The notes under the pieces were generated by a model. The model was not told where the DNA came from, ran no database searches, and worked only from the letters and a program-made list of their open reading frames with translations. A stretch of DNA of 64,000 nucleotides. Origin: Sphingobium trunci. Its GTDB lineage: Bacteria; Pseudomonadota; Alphaproteobacteria; Sphingomonadales; Sphingomonadaceae. This document shows positions 35,610 to 47,500 of the stretch, one piece after another. Numbering within the stretch: the first letter of the stretch is position 1; each line of letters begins with the position of its first letter. The stretch covers positions 62,001-126,000 of the forward strand of contig NZ_JAKUJY010000010.1 of assembly GCF_022664535.1 (NCBI RefSeq), written 5' to 3'. A program made the position numbers and the translations under genes.

Positions 35610-35768
35610 ACTAATCTTGCTGTGTGGGCGCGGTCCCTTGTCCCGCTCGTGACAAATTATTGCTGGATTGGCTGAGGCTTGTTGCTGCGGCAACGTGCGG
35701 TTGACCGCTGGTCCGGGGGCACCTATCTCGCTGTCCATGAGCAAATTTCCTTGCCCGGCAGGTCCGGC

Positions 35769-36479
35769 ATGACGGCCCCCACCATCATCCTGGTAGAGGA
35801 CGATCCGCCGCTTCGCACGCTGACCGCACGGGCGCTTCAGGAGCATGGCTATCAGGTCCGCCCGGCTTCGTCCGGTCCGGAAATGTGGGTGGCCTTCGAT
35901 GCCGGCCCGGTGGACCTCGTGGTGCTCGACGTGATGCTGCCAGGCACAAACGGCATAGACCTGTGCCGCCAGATCCGCCGCAAGAGCGATGTCCCGATCA
36001 TCTTCATCAGCGCCAAGGGCAGCGAAACCGATCGCATCGTGGGCCTGGAACTGGGCGCCGACGATTATCTCCCCAAACCCTTCGGCACGCGCGAGCTGAT
36101 CGCGCGTATCCGCGCCATTCTCCGCCGCGTCGGCGTGGAGCGCGGCCCGGATGAGCATCGCGAGAATGAGGCTCGTTTCGACGGCTGGATCGTCAATTTT
36201 CCGCGCCGGGAACTGCGCTCGCCCACCGGGGCGGTCGTCGATCTGACCGGGGCGGAATTCGATCTGCTCGGCTCCTTCCTCAGCCATCCGCAGCGCGTCA
36301 TCGCCCGCGAGCGGCTGATCGAACTGTCCCGCACCCGCATGGGCGACAGCAGCGACCGCAGCATCGACGTGCTCGTCAGCCGCCTGCGCCGCAAGCTGTC
36401 GACGGATGACCGCACCGCGCCGATCACCACCGTCCGCGGCGTCGGCTATATGTTCAATGCGGAGGTCAGCCGCGCTTGA
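35769..36479 (+). CDS. OmpR-family response regulator
   Basis: This conventional 236-residue regulator has the receiver residues E10-D11 (LVEDDPP), D54 (VVLDVMLPG), S81 (FISAKG) and K103 (LPKPF), and a C-terminal winged helix (DLTGAEFDLLGSFLSHP; SSDRSIDVLVSRLRRKL; VRGVGYMF). The kinase gene overlaps its stop (TTGA), so the two form a standard pair. The ATG at 35769 gives the family N terminus; the frame is open back to 35679 but lacks an ATG with a ribosome site. Confidence 0.93.
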   Translation: MTAPTIILVEDDPPLRTLTARALQEHGYQVRPASSGPEMWVAFDAGPVDLVVLDVMLPGTNGIDLCRQIRRKSDVPIIFISAKGSETDRIVGLELGADDYLPKPFGTRELIARIRAILRRVGVERGPDEHRENEARFDGWIVNFPRRELRSPTGAVVDLTGAEFDLLGSFLSHPQRVIARERLIELSRTRMGDSSDRSIDVLVSRLRRKLSTDDRTAPITTVRGVGYMFNAEVSRA

Positions 36480-37795
36480 GACGGCATGTCAGCCTGGTCG
36501 GGCAGATATTTGCGATCCTGTTGCTGACCCTGACGCTGGAATTTGCCGTCGGCACGCTGGTCTATGAGCGGGCCAATCATCTGTCCCTGCAGGATGACGA
36601 GGCCCGCCGCCTGGCCGAACATCTGGTCATCGCGCGCAAGCTGCTGACCGAGCAGCCGCCGGACGAGCGTCACGCGCTGGCGCTGCAACTGACCACTGAC
36701 CGTTATGATGTGCACTGGACCCCCTCTTCGCCGCCGCCGCCGCCGCTGGCGCCGGGACTGGAGAGGATGCGCCGCCAGATCATCACCTGGGAGCCCACGC
36801 TGGAGCAATCGGGCCTGTGGCTGCGGCTGGCCTCGCCGGGGCGCGTATCGGAAATCAACGGCGGCATGCGGCTGGCCGATGGCAGCTGGCTTTATTTCGG
36901 CATGCGGCACAGCGGCGGCAAATGGACCTTCACCATCGGCCGGATGGGGCTGGCGCTCATCCCGGTGCTGGCGCTGCTCATCGTCGGCGGCCTGATGATC
37001 CGCCGCACCCTCGCGCCGCTGCGCGACCTCACCAGGGCGACCGAACGCATCGGCCTCAGCGATGAAGTCACGGTGGAGGAGGGCGGCTCCAACGATGTGC
37101 GCAACCTCATCCGCGCCTTCAACGCGATGCAGAAGCGCATCCACCGACTGATTACCGAGCGGACGGAGACGCTGGCGGCGGTCGGCCATGATCTGCGCAC
37201 GCCGCTTTCCCGGCTGCGGCTGCGGCTCGAAGGGCTGCCCGAAAATGAAGCACGGGAGGCGATCGAGGGCGACCTAGCGGAAATGGGTGAGATGGTCGAC
37301 TCGCTCCTTGCCTTCCTGGGCGGCGAGAAAAATGGTGAGCCTCCGGTCCGCACGGACCTGGCGGTGCTGGTCGCCACCGTGGTCGATGCCTTTCAGGATC
37401 AGGGCAGGCCGGTCGACTATTGCGGGCCGGACCATCTCGAAATGTCGGTCCGTTCGCTTTCGCTGCGCCGGGCGGTCGTCAATCTGGTCGAGAATGCCCT
37501 GCATTATGGCGGCCATGCCCGCGTGACGCTGGACCGGCGGGAGAAGGAAGTGTTGATCCGCGTCGATGATGACGGCCCCGGCATTCCCCGCGACAAGCTG
37601 GAAGAGGTGCTGAAACCCTTCGCCCGCCTTGACGAAGCGCGCCAGCGCAACACGCGCGGGCTGGGCCTGGGGCTGGCCATCGTCGCCCGCGCGGTGGAGC
37701 AGGAAGGCGGGCGGCTGATCCTCGCCAACCGCCCGGAGGGCGGTCTGCGCGCCGAAATCTGCCTGTATCTGCCGGCTGACCAGTCCAGGCGCTGA
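36476..37795 (+). CDS. sensor histidine kinase (EnvZ-like)
   Basis: This inner-membrane kinase of 439 residues starts with TTG inside the regulator stop codon. It has membrane helix 1 (about 9-28), a periplasmic part with a PPPPPL stretch, helix 2 (about 157-175), HAMP, the phospho-acceptor H238 (VGHDLRTPLSRL), and an ATPase domain with VVNLVENALHYGG, DDDGPGIP and RGLGLGLAIV. It should phosphorylate the regulator at 35769. Signal unknown. Confidence 0.93.
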   Translation: MRRHVSLVGQIFAILLLTLTLEFAVGTLVYERANHLSLQDDEARRLAEHLVIARKLLTEQPPDERHALALQLTTDRYDVHWTPSSPPPPPLAPGLERMRRQIITWEPTLEQSGLWLRLASPGRVSEINGGMRLADGSWLYFGMRHSGGKWTFTIGRMGLALIPVLALLIVGGLMIRRTLAPLRDLTRATERIGLSDEVTVEEGGSNDVRNLIRAFNAMQKRIHRLITERTETLAAVGHDLRTPLSRLRLRLEGLPENEAREAIEGDLAEMGEMVDSLLAFLGGEKNGEPPVRTDLAVLVATVVDAFQDQGRPVDYCGPDHLEMSVRSLSLRRAVVNLVENALHYGGHARVTLDRREKEVLIRVDDDGPGIPRDKLEEVLKPFARLDEARQRNTRGLGLGLAIVARAVEQEGGRLILANRPEGGLRAEICLYLPADQSRR

Positions 37796-37886
37796 CAAAG
37801 AGAATCTGACAACCCCCAAGCAAAACTCGTTTATCGCCGCGCCCATGGCCGGGCTATGCCGGAAACCTGTTCTGGAAGAGGCATAT

Positions 37887-38873
<987 letters not shown>

Positions 38874-38882
38874 CGGGAAAAC

Positions 38883-40535
38883 CTATTGCGCCGGGCAGCT
38901 GTCTCCTTCTCCGGCGACCAGGTCGAGGCAGCGTCCGTCGATTTCGTTCTTCGGGACCGGCAATTTGATCAGCGCGGCCAGAGTCGGCATGATGTCCACC
39001 GTCTCGACGCCCAGCGGTTGCTCGAAATGGGCAAGGCCCTTGCGCCAGAAGAGGATCGGCACGCGGCGGTCGGTGTCCCAGGGGCTGCCATGGGTGGCGA
39101 CGGCGCCCATCACCGCCTGCTCGGGAATGGACATGACCCGCGGTTTCAGCAGTACGAGCAGGTCGCCCGAACGCTGCGGATCGAAGCTTGCCCGCGCCTC
39201 CTGAAGCAGGGACCAGCTTTCCGGCGGACCCGAAGGGGTGGGCGCGGCCGCGATCTCCGCCTTGGTGAAGACGGTCTGGACCTGCGGATGGGCGCGAAGC
39301 AGGGCCAGCGTGGCCGCTTCGACCCTGGCACGCTGCGCGGCGGTCAGGCTGCGGTCGAAATAGAGGTCGCCCGCCGGGCCATCGCCCCAGATCAGCGTCT
39401 TGCCGCTGATGCCGGTCTTGTCCGCGATCGCCGCCGACAGGGCTTTGGGCGTCAGCGCCTTGTCCACGCGCTGTTCCATCGGCATAGCGTTCAGGCGATG
39501 CCGTTCGGGCAGGTCATGGCCGCCATGATCGGCGGTCAGCACCACCACATAATCCAGCCCGTCCTTGTCCAGCCGATCAAAAAAGGCGCCCAGTTCGCGG
39601 TCGAGCCGGTCGATCTGGATGCAGCTCTCCGTCCCCTCCGTGCCATAGGCGTGACCGATATAGTCGGTTGCCGACAGGCCGATGGAAATGATGTCGGTCT
39701 GCGCCTGTTTGCCCAGATCCATGCTCTCGATCGCGGCGGCGGCGAAGGCCAGGGTCATGGCATCCTGTTCCGGCGAGACGCGGAATCCCTTGTAATCGCC
39801 CGCGTCCCGCGCGAAGCGGCCGGTGCCGACGGTGCGGTCTCCCGCCTTCACGGCAAAATCCCTCGGCGCGCATTGCGGCGGCAGTTCGAAGCCGGGATTG
39901 GGCTGGGCCAGCCGCTGGGCCATGACCTGGTTGACCTTGGCGACCAGCGGCGGGGTCGCCACGCCCTTGTAGCTGACATAGCCCTGCGGCCCGCCGAGCC
40001 ACCAGACCTGATCGGCGGTCGGGCCGCCCATCATGATCGCCGCCCGGTCCTTGCCCGCCACGGAAACGACCCGCGTCGCCGGATTGGCGATCTTCATCCG
40101 CCCGCCCAGCGTCGGCACCTTCAGATGCACGGGGGATGCCTGATAATTGTCGCTGCTGGTGCCCGGCTGCGTCTCGTCCTCGGCGCAATAGACCAGCTTG
40201 TCGGCGCGTGCCGTGCCAAGGTCGAACCAGTTATTGGCGATGATGCCGGTGCGCGACGGGCGGCTGCCGGTCAGGATGGTGCTGTGGCCAGGGCAGGTTT
40301 CCGTCGCCGCGTGGCTTTGATAGCCGCGCGGAAAGACGATCCCCTGTTCGGTCAGCCGCTTCAGCCCACCCTGATAATATTGCCGATATTCGCTGAACAG
40401 GTCGGCGGAGAATTGATCGACGGAGATCGCCACGATCAGCCTGGGCGGCGCCGCCGGAGCCGTCGCGGCCGGGGGTTGCGCCAGCGCGGGCAGGGCGCTG
40501 GCAAGAAGCAGGGCGGCAACGACGTTTTTCAGCAT
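38883..40535 (-). CDS. phoK: PhoK/PafA-type alkaline phosphatase
   Basis: This exported phosphatase of 550 residues resembles the Sphingomonas PhoK enzyme. It has a signal peptide (NVVAALLLASALPALAQ), D40 (ISVDQF), the threonine nucleophile T80 (ATETCPGHSTILTG), NN at about 101-102, the K-x-R pair (AGKDRAAIMM), and zinc ligands in SATDYIGHAYG, LTADHGGHDLPERH and ATHGSPWD. The Asn/Lys/Arg set points to phosphomonoesters. It probably releases phosphate in the periplasm or outside. The adjacent dsbD-like gene is divergent. The ATG at 40535 starts at the signal peptide; a long opposite open frame is a shadow. Confidence 0.92.
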   Translation of the reverse strand: MLKNVVAALLLASALPALAQPPAATAPAAPPRLIVAISVDQFSADLFSEYRQYYQGGLKRLTEQGIVFPRGYQSHAATETCPGHSTILTGSRPSRTGIIANNWFDLGTARADKLVYCAEDETQPGTSSDNYQASPVHLKVPTLGGRMKIANPATRVVSVAGKDRAAIMMGGPTADQVWWLGGPQGYVSYKGVATPPLVAKVNQVMAQRLAQPNPGFELPPQCAPRDFAVKAGDRTVGTGRFARDAGDYKGFRVSPEQDAMTLAFAAAAIESMDLGKQAQTDIISIGLSATDYIGHAYGTEGTESCIQIDRLDRELGAFFDRLDKDGLDYVVVLTADHGGHDLPERHRLNAMPMEQRVDKALTPKALSAAIADKTGISGKTLIWGDGPAGDLYFDRSLTAAQRARVEAATLALLRAHPQVQTVFTKAEIAAAPTPSGPPESWSLLQEARASFDPQRSGDLLVLLKPRVMSIPEQAVMGAVATHGSPWDTDRRVPILFWRKGLAHFEQPLGVETVDIMPTLAALIKLPVPKNEIDGRCLDLVAGEGDSCPAQ

Positions 40536-40613
40536 TGACGGAATACCTTTTGATGCCTTGACGGCGGATGCATCGGGACCTAGCCCGCATGCACACACCG
40601 GAACAGAGGCCCG

Positions 40614-42650
40614 ATGCGGATTTTTCATGTCGTTCTGATGACGTTCCTTTTGCTTTTCGCGCCGGCCGTGGCGCGGGCGCAGGGCGCGTTCGGCCAGGGC
40701 ACGCGCCATATCGCGGCGGAACTGGTCGCGGAAAGTGGCATTCCTCGGCCGGGTTCGGGCACGACCATCGCCTTTTCCATGGCGCCGGAGCCGGGCTGGC
40801 ACGGCTATTGGGAAAATCCCGGCGATGCGGGCCTTGGCATGACCGTCAAATGGACATTGCCCCAGGGCGTGACCATCGGGGTGCTCCGCTATCCCGTGCC
40901 CCAGACGCTGGTCATTTCGGGCCTGATGAACCATGTCTATGAAGGGCCCTATGGGGTGCTGGCCACCCTGACGCTTGCGCCCGATGTGCCTGCGGGCGCG
41001 AAGCTGCCGATCCGGGTCCGCGCCGACTGGCTGGCCTGTACCGACAAGGTTTGCGTGCCCGAAGGCGCGGAACTGGTGCTGGATTTGGTCGCGGGCGACG
41101 GCGCGGTCCTGCCTTCCCGCCGCGCACAATTTGACGACTGGCGCAGCCATCTTCCCCGGCCCTTGGGCAGCGAGGGCAGCTATGCGGTGACGGATGGCCG
41201 CTTGCGCCTGTCCGTGCCCTTTCCGGCGGGGGCGAAAGCCGCCGACGTCCATCTTTTTCCGCTGACGGACAGTCTGGCTCGCTATGCCGCCCCGCAAAAT
41301 GTCACCCGCGAAGGCGATCGTCTGCTGATCGAAACGGAGGCGGCGCAGGGTTTCAGGCCGGGCCCGGTACAGGCCGTGCTGCGGACCGGCGATCATGTCG
41401 GCTTTCTGCTGACGGCCCGGCCCGGCTCCGTTCCGGCGGCCCGTCCGGCCACTCTCCAGACCGCCTTTCTCGCACTGGGCGGGGCGCTGCTGGGTGGCCT
41501 TTTGCTCAACATCATGCCCTGCGTATTCCCGATATTGGGGCTCAAGGCGATGAAGCTCGCCCGCGCGGGCGGTGACGAACATGTCGTCCGCCGTGAGGCG
41601 ATCGCCTACAGCTTCGGGATCGTGGCGACCTGCCTTGCCCTGGGCGGCCTGCTGCTTGCCTTGCGCGCGGCCGGAACGGCGGTCGGCTGGGCCTTCCAGT
41701 TGCAGGATCCGCGCATCATCCTGTTCCTGCTGCTGCTGGTCACCGCGATCACCCTCAACCTTGCGGGCCTGTTCGAACTCGGCGCCTTTGGGGGAGGGGA
41801 AAAGCTGGCGGGCAAGGGCGGCTCGACCGGAGCCTTCTGGACTGGCGTACTGGTGGCCTTTGTCGCCACGCCCTGCACCGGTCCTTTCATGGGCGCGGCC
41901 ATGGGGGCAGCGCTCATCCTTCCGCTGCCCGCGGCGCTCTGCGTCTTCGCAGGCCTTGGCCTTGGCCTTGCCTTGCCCTTCCTGGCGCTGGCCTATGTGC
42001 CCGCGCTGCGGACGCGGCTGCCCCGGCCTGGCCCCTGGATGCGCCGCTTCCAGCAGATCCTTGCCATACCCATGGCGCTGACCGCCCTGGGTCTCCTCTG
42101 GCTGCTGGGCCAGCAGCGGGGCGGGGGCGCCATGGCGATCGGCATCGGCGGAGCCGTCCTTCTGAGCCTGCTCCTCTGGTATCTTGGCCGGCGCCAGCAT
42201 CATGGCAAGCGCGGCGGAATGGCGGTGGCAGCGGCCGCGCTGGCGCTTTTTGCCGGCACTGCCGCCGCCTTGCCCACATATGCGCCGAGGATCGCGAATG
42301 CGGCCGGGGCGATCCCGTTCAACGAAGCCCGTCTGGCCAGCCTGCGTGCCGCGCACAAGCCGGTCTTCCTCTATTTTACCGCCGACTGGTGCCTCACCTG
42401 CAAGGCCAATGAAGCCGCCGCCATCGACCGCAGCGAAACCCGCGCCGCTTTCGACAGGGCAGGCGTCACCGTCATGGTCGGCGACTGGACCAATGCCGAT
42501 CCCGCCATCACCCGCTTTCTGGAAGGGCAGGAGCGATCCGGCGTGCCGCTCTATCTCTGGTACGCCCCCGGCAAGGAAGCGCAAATCCTGCCCCAGATCC
42601 TGACGCCTTCGACGCTGACCGCCCTGCCGCGCGCGGCCGGTCTACCCTGA
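40614..42650 (+). CDS. dsbD: DsbD-like thiol:disulfide interchange protein
   Basis: This membrane protein of 678 residues moves reducing power from cytosolic thioredoxin to the periplasm. It has a signal peptide, an N-terminal periplasmic domain (about 25-270) with ACTDKVC, eight or so membrane segments with the cysteines of NIMPCVFPILG and ATPCTGPFMGA, and a C-terminal thioredoxin domain with DWCLTC. This is the ScsB-like arrangement. The stop overlaps the tlyA start (TGATG). Confidence 0.9.
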   Translation: MRIFHVVLMTFLLLFAPAVARAQGAFGQGTRHIAAELVAESGIPRPGSGTTIAFSMAPEPGWHGYWENPGDAGLGMTVKWTLPQGVTIGVLRYPVPQTLVISGLMNHVYEGPYGVLATLTLAPDVPAGAKLPIRVRADWLACTDKVCVPEGAELVLDLVAGDGAVLPSRRAQFDDWRSHLPRPLGSEGSYAVTDGRLRLSVPFPAGAKAADVHLFPLTDSLARYAAPQNVTREGDRLLIETEAAQGFRPGPVQAVLRTGDHVGFLLTARPGSVPAARPATLQTAFLALGGALLGGLLLNIMPCVFPILGLKAMKLARAGGDEHVVRREAIAYSFGIVATCLALGGLLLALRAAGTAVGWAFQLQDPRIILFLLLLVTAITLNLAGLFELGAFGGGEKLAGKGGSTGAFWTGVLVAFVATPCTGPFMGAAMGAALILPLPAALCVFAGLGLGLALPFLALAYVPALRTRLPRPGPWMRRFQQILAIPMALTALGLLWLLGQQRGGGAMAIGIGGAVLLSLLLWYLGRRQHHGKRGGMAVAAAALALFAGTAAALPTYAPRIANAAGAIPFNEARLASLRAAHKPVFLYFTADWCLTCKANEAAAIDRSETRAAFDRAGVTVMVGDWTNADPAITRFLEGQERSGVPLYLWYAPGKEAQILPQILTPSTLTALPRAAGLP

Positions 42651-43387
42651 TGGCGAAGGTGCGCGCCGACCAGCTTCTGGTCGATTCCGGTCTGGCCGAA
42701 AGCCGCGCCCGCGCGCAGGCGCTCATCCTGGCGGGCCTGGTCTTTCTGGGCGATCGAAAGATCGACAAGGCGGGCCAGCAGATTGCCGCCGATGCGGAAC
42801 TGGAGGTGAAGGGCCGCGACCATCCCTGGGTTTCGCGCGGCGGGATCAAGCTCGCCCATGCGCTCGAACATTTCCAGATCGACGTGAGCGGTGCGGTCGC
42901 CATCGATGTCGGCAGTTCGACCGGCGGCTTTACCGACGTCCTGCTGACCCATGGCGCCGCGCGGGTCTATGCGGTCGACAGCGGCACCAACCAGCTGGCC
43001 TGGAAGCTGCGGTCCGATCCGCGCGTCATCGTCCATGAACAGACCAGCGCCCGCATTCTGACCGCCGACCATATTCCCGAGCCGGTGGACATGATCGTCT
43101 GCGATGCCAGCTTCATCTCGCTCGCCAAGGTGCTGGACCGCCCCTTGAGCTTCGCCCGTCCCGGTGCCCGGCTCGTCGCCCTCATCAAGCCGCAGTTCGA
43201 GGCGGGATGGGAGGAAGTGGGCAAGGGCGGCGTCGTCCGCGATCCCGCGATCCACGAACGGGTGTGCGAGGAGGCGAGAAGCTGGGCGACCTCGAAGGGT
43301 TGGCGGGTCGAAGGCATCACGACAAGCCCGATCACCGGTCCGCAGGGCAATGTAGAGTTTCTTCTCTACGCAATATTTGGTGGATAA
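42650..43387 (+). CDS. tlyA: TlyA family rRNA 2'-O-methyltransferase
   Basis: The 245-residue protein has an S4 RNA-binding domain (about 3-62: RADQLLVDSGLAESRARAQ) and an FtsJ-like methyltransferase domain with the SAM motif DVGSSTGGFTDVLL. The catalytic K-D-K-E set is visible as K of GGIKL, D of CDASFIS, K of LIKPQFE and E of NVEFLLY. TlyA methylates cytidines in 16S and 23S rRNA; some members are called haemolysins. It begins in the dsbD stop codon. Confidence 0.92.
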   Translation: MAKVRADQLLVDSGLAESRARAQALILAGLVFLGDRKIDKAGQQIAADAELEVKGRDHPWVSRGGIKLAHALEHFQIDVSGAVAIDVGSSTGGFTDVLLTHGAARVYAVDSGTNQLAWKLRSDPRVIVHEQTSARILTADHIPEPVDMIVCDASFISLAKVLDRPLSFARPGARLVALIKPQFEAGWEEVGKGGVVRDPAIHERVCEEARSWATSKGWRVEGITTSPITGPQGNVEFLLYAIFGG

Positions 43388-43474
43388 TCCCGTCACATCC
43401 GTTTCGCCGCTATAGTGACAATATGCGACAAATGCCCATTTGAATCGCCTCCAAAGGCCCCTTATTCCATTGCC

Positions 43475-44533
43475 ATGCGCCCGCCTCTCCTCCTTCTTCT
43501 GATTGCGTTCAACCTTTCTGCCTGTGGTGGCGAGAAGGAAAGGAAAGCTCGCCCGGCCGCGCTGGTCTCCGCCGCCCCGATCGCGCATGAAAGCTTCAGC
43601 GACGATCTCGACGCGGTCGGAACCGCCTTTGCCAATGAGCAGGTCGTGCTGTCCGCGCCGGTGACGGAACGCATCACCTCGCTCCATTTCAGCGACGGCG
43701 GCTTCGTCAGCCGGGGGCAGGTGATCGCGACCCTGGCGGTCGGACAGGAAAAGGCCGAACTGGCCGCAGCGCAGGCGCAGGCTCTGGTGGCGCAGCAGCA
43801 GTTGGAGCGCATTCAGGCCCTCAAGCAGCGCGGCTTCGCGACCGCCGCCAGCCTCGACAGCCAGGTGGCGCTGGCCAATTCCGCCCGCGCCAGCGCGCAG
43901 CAGGCCCGTGCTTCGATCGGCGATCGCATCATCCGCGCGCCTTTTGCCGGATGGGTCAGCCTGCGCACCGTTTCGCCCGGCGCGATCGTGACTGCGGGCA
44001 CGCCCATTGCCACGGTCAGCGACATTTCGCGGATCAAGCTGGATTTCACCGTGCCCGAAACCCGTCTGGCGCTGATCCGTGAGGGGCAGCCGATCAAGGC
44101 CATGTCCGCCGCCTGGCCCGACCGGCCGTTCAGCGGCACCATCGCCACCATCGATCCGGTGATCGATCCGGCCACGCGTGCGGTCAAGGTGCGCGCGATC
44201 CTGCCCAATCCGGATCGCGCGCTGAAACCCGGCATGCTGCTGACCGTCAATGTCATCGCCAGACAGCGCCAGTCACTGGCCGTGCCCGAACTCGCGGTGG
44301 TCGGGGATGGCGAGGAACGCTTCCTTTTCCTGGTGGAAGACGGCAAGGCGAAGCGGGTCAAGGTCGATACGGGCGTCCGGCAGAACGGCCTGGTGGAGAT
44401 ATTGGGCGGGGTCAGGGCAGGCCAGACCGTGGTCACCGATGGCGTCGTCAAGCTGACCGACGGCGTGCCGGTGCGCCTGCCCGGTGATGCGCCGCAAGCG
44501 AAGAGCGCCAAAGCCGCCCAGGCCGCGGGCTGA
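43475..44533 (+). CDS. RND efflux periplasmic adaptor (membrane fusion) lipoprotein
   Basis: This adaptor of 352 residues has a lipoprotein signal (LLLLLIAFNLSACGG, Cys at about 17). The family order is visible: beta-barrel/lipoyl half VGTAFANEQVVLSAPVTERI, coiled hairpin (about 90-150, AQAQALVAQQQLERIQALKQRG), lipoyl half IRAPFAGWVSLRTVSPGAIV and the C-terminal VVGDGEERFLFLVEDGKAKRVKV. It links an inner-membrane RND pump to an outer-membrane channel. The pump gene starts ten bases downstream. The ribosome site before 43475 is poor. Confidence 0.9.
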   Translation: MRPPLLLLLIAFNLSACGGEKERKARPAALVSAAPIAHESFSDDLDAVGTAFANEQVVLSAPVTERITSLHFSDGGFVSRGQVIATLAVGQEKAELAAAQAQALVAQQQLERIQALKQRGFATAASLDSQVALANSARASAQQARASIGDRIIRAPFAGWVSLRTVSPGAIVTAGTPIATVSDISRIKLDFTVPETRLALIREGQPIKAMSAAWPDRPFSGTIATIDPVIDPATRAVKVRAILPNPDRALKPGMLLTVNVIARQRQSLAVPELAVVGDGEERFLFLVEDGKAKRVKVDTGVRQNGLVEILGGVRAGQTVVTDGVVKLTDGVPVRLPGDAPQAKSAKAAQAAG

Positions 44534-44543
44534 AAGGCGCGCG

Positions 44544-47500
44544 ATGCAGCTTTCCGATCTTTCCGTCCGCCGCCCGGTGTTTGCGGCGGTCGTCGCCGTG
44601 CTGCTCTGCATCGTGGGTGTCGTGGGCTGGCTCAGTCTGTCGGTGCGGGAATATCCGGATACCGACCCGCCGATCGTCTCGGTCGAAACCAGCTATACCG
44701 GCGCCGCCGCCTCGGTCGTCGAAACCCGCATCACCCAGATCATCGAGGATGCGGTGGCAGGGGTGCAGGGCATCCGGACGATCACCTCCACCTCGCGCGA
44801 CGGCACATCGGCGATCAGCATCGAATTCGATCCCTCCCGCGATATCGATTCGGCGGCCAATGACGTGCGCGACCGCGTGGGTTCGGTGACGGAGGATCTT
44901 CCCGAGGACGCGCTCGCCCCGGAGATCAGGAAAGTCGACGCCGATGCCCGTGCGATCCTGTTCATCATCTTCACCAAGCCCGGCTGGACGCCGACGCAGA
45001 TTGCCGATTATCTTGACCGCAACGTGCTCGATCGCTTTTCCGCCATCGACGGCGTTGCACGCGTCACCGGGGGCGGTGACGAGAGGCCCTCCACCCGCAT
45101 CTGGCTGAATGCGGAGAAACTGGCCGCCTTCGGCATCACGCCCGGCGACGTCGAAAGCGCCCTGCGCGCCCAGAATGTCGAACTGCCCGCCGGGCGTTTC
45201 GAATCCACGGACCAGAACCAGACCCTGCGCGTCGAACGCGCCTTTTCCACGCCGGACCAGTTCGCCCGGCTCGTCGTCGGGCGCGGCGCGGACGGCTATC
45301 AGGTGAAGCTGGGCGATGTCGCCCGGATCGAGCAGGGGCCGGAAAATCCCTATACCAGCTTCCGTTCCAACGGCGCGACCGGCATCGGCGTCGGCATCAT
45401 CCGCCAGTCCGGCGCGAACACGCTGGACGTCGCGGAAAAGGCCAAGGCCCTGATCGCTGAACTGCGCCCGACCCTGCCAGCGGGGATGAAGGTCAATATC
45501 GGTTCCGACGAATCGCTGTTCATCAGCCGCGCCATCGACAATGTCTATGACACGCTGACCGAAGCGGCGATCCTGGTCATTGCCGTCATCTTCCTGTTCC
45601 TGGGGTCGCTGCGCGCCACCATAATCCCCTCGGTCACGGTGCCGATCTGCCTGCTCGCGACCTGTGCGGTGATGTGGCTGCTGGGGCTGTCGATCAACCT
45701 GCTGACGCTGCTGGCCTTCGTGCTGGCCATCGGCTTGGTCGTGGACGACGCCATCGTGGTGCTGGAAAATGTCTACCACCGCATCGAGCAGGGGGAGGAC
45801 CCGCTGCTGGCCGCCTATCTCGGGACGCGGCAGGTGGGCTTCGCGATCATTTCGACGACGCTGGTGGTCTGCGCCGTGTTCGTGCCGGTGATGTTCCTGG
45901 CCGGTCAGACCGGCCTTCTGTTCCGCGAACTCGCCATTGCGATGATCGCGGCCATTGCCTTTTCCGGCTTCATCTCGCTCAGCCTCGCGCCCATGCTCTG
46001 TTCGAAGCTGCTGCGCCATTCGAAACGGTCCCGGCTATCGCGCTGGGTGGACGATCGTTTCCAGCGGCTGGAGGGGGCCTATGCCCGGTTGCTGGACCGC
46101 GTCCTGACGAAGCCCGCCATGGCGCTGGTGGTGGTGGCGATTTTCCTGGCGGGGTCGGCGGTCGTGTTCACGAAACTGCCGACCGAACTGGCTCCGGCAG
46201 AAGATACCGGCGTCATCGACGGGCAGGTCACTGCGCCCGAAGGCACCGGCTTCGACCGGATGAAGGCCTATATGCGGAAGATCGAGGGCGACCTTCAGCC
46301 GCTGCGCGACGACGGTTCGCTCCAGGTGCTCAATGTCCGCGCCCCCGCCGGTTTCGGTTCCAGCGACGATTTCAACGGGGGCAATATCATCGCCTTCCTG
46401 CGTCCGTGGGAAGACCGCACCATCACCACCGCGCAGGTTGCCGACACGATCAACAGGGTTCTTGCCAACCAGCCCGGCGTGCGCGGCAATGTGGCGCCCC
46501 GTTCGGGGCTGGGGCGGGGGCGCGGCCTGCCGGTCAATCTCGTGCTTGCCGGATCGACCTATGAAGGGCTGGTCGCCGCCCGCGACCGCATCATGGCGGC
46601 CGCCGCCGGCAATCCCGGCCTCATCAACCTGGACAGCGATTACAAGGAAACCAAGCCGCAGATGCGGGTCGAGGTGAACCAGCAGCGGGCGGGCGATCTG
46701 GGCGTATCGGCCAACGACATCAGCCAGGCGCTCCAGACCCTTCTCGGTTCGCGCCGCGTGACCACCTATGTCGACCGGGGCGAGGAATATCGCGTGCTGG
46801 TGCAGGCCGAGCGCGAAGGGCGGCAGACGCAGGCGGACCTTGAACGCATCAACGTGCGCAGCCGCACCGGCGCGCTGGTCCCCCTGTCGGCGGTCGTCAC
46901 CATCCGCGAAGTGGCCGGACCGCGCCAGCTCAACCGCTATAACAAGCTGCGCGCCATCACGCTGACCGCGGCGCTGGCGCCGGGCTATTCGCTGGGCGAG
47001 GCGCTCGATTTCCTCGAAGCTCAGGCGCGTCAGTCGCCCGAAGTCGTCGCCATCGGCTATCGCGGCGAAAGCCAGTCGTTGCGCGAAACGGGCGGGGCGA
47101 TCTGGCTGGTCTTCGGCCTGACGATCCTGATCGTCTATCTGCTGCTGGCAGCCCAGTTCGAGAGCTTCATCCACCCCGGCGTCATCATCGCCACGGTACC
47201 GCTTGCGGTGGCGGGCGGGGTGATCGGCCTTGCGCTGACGGGCGGATCGATCAACCTCTACAGCCAGATCGGCATCGTCATGCTGGTCGGCCTAGCGGCG
47301 AAAAACGGCATTCTGATCGTCGAGTTCGCCAACCAGCTGCGCGACGAAGGGCTGGAGGTCGCTACCGCCATCCGGCAGGCGGCGACCCGCCGGTTGCGCC
47401 CGATCCTCATGACCTCCATCGCGACGGTCATCGGCGCCCTGCCGCTGGTCATTCGTGGCGGGGCAGGCGCTGCCGCCCGGCACAGCATCGGCGTGGTGGT

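Noticed and set aside
38883..42584. A 1233-residue open frame on the minus strand running through the dsbD-like gene into the phosphatase gene
   Set aside because: Only the last 550 residues are the PhoK-like protein with its own signal peptide and start at 40535. The rest is the antisense of dsbD with Arg/Gly/Gln-rich composition and no family signature.
44448..47174. Long antisense frames (523 and 379 residues) inside the RND pump gene
   Set aside because: Composition typical of a reversed coding strand (His/Gln/Arg/Asp-rich), and the pump gene explains the sequence.
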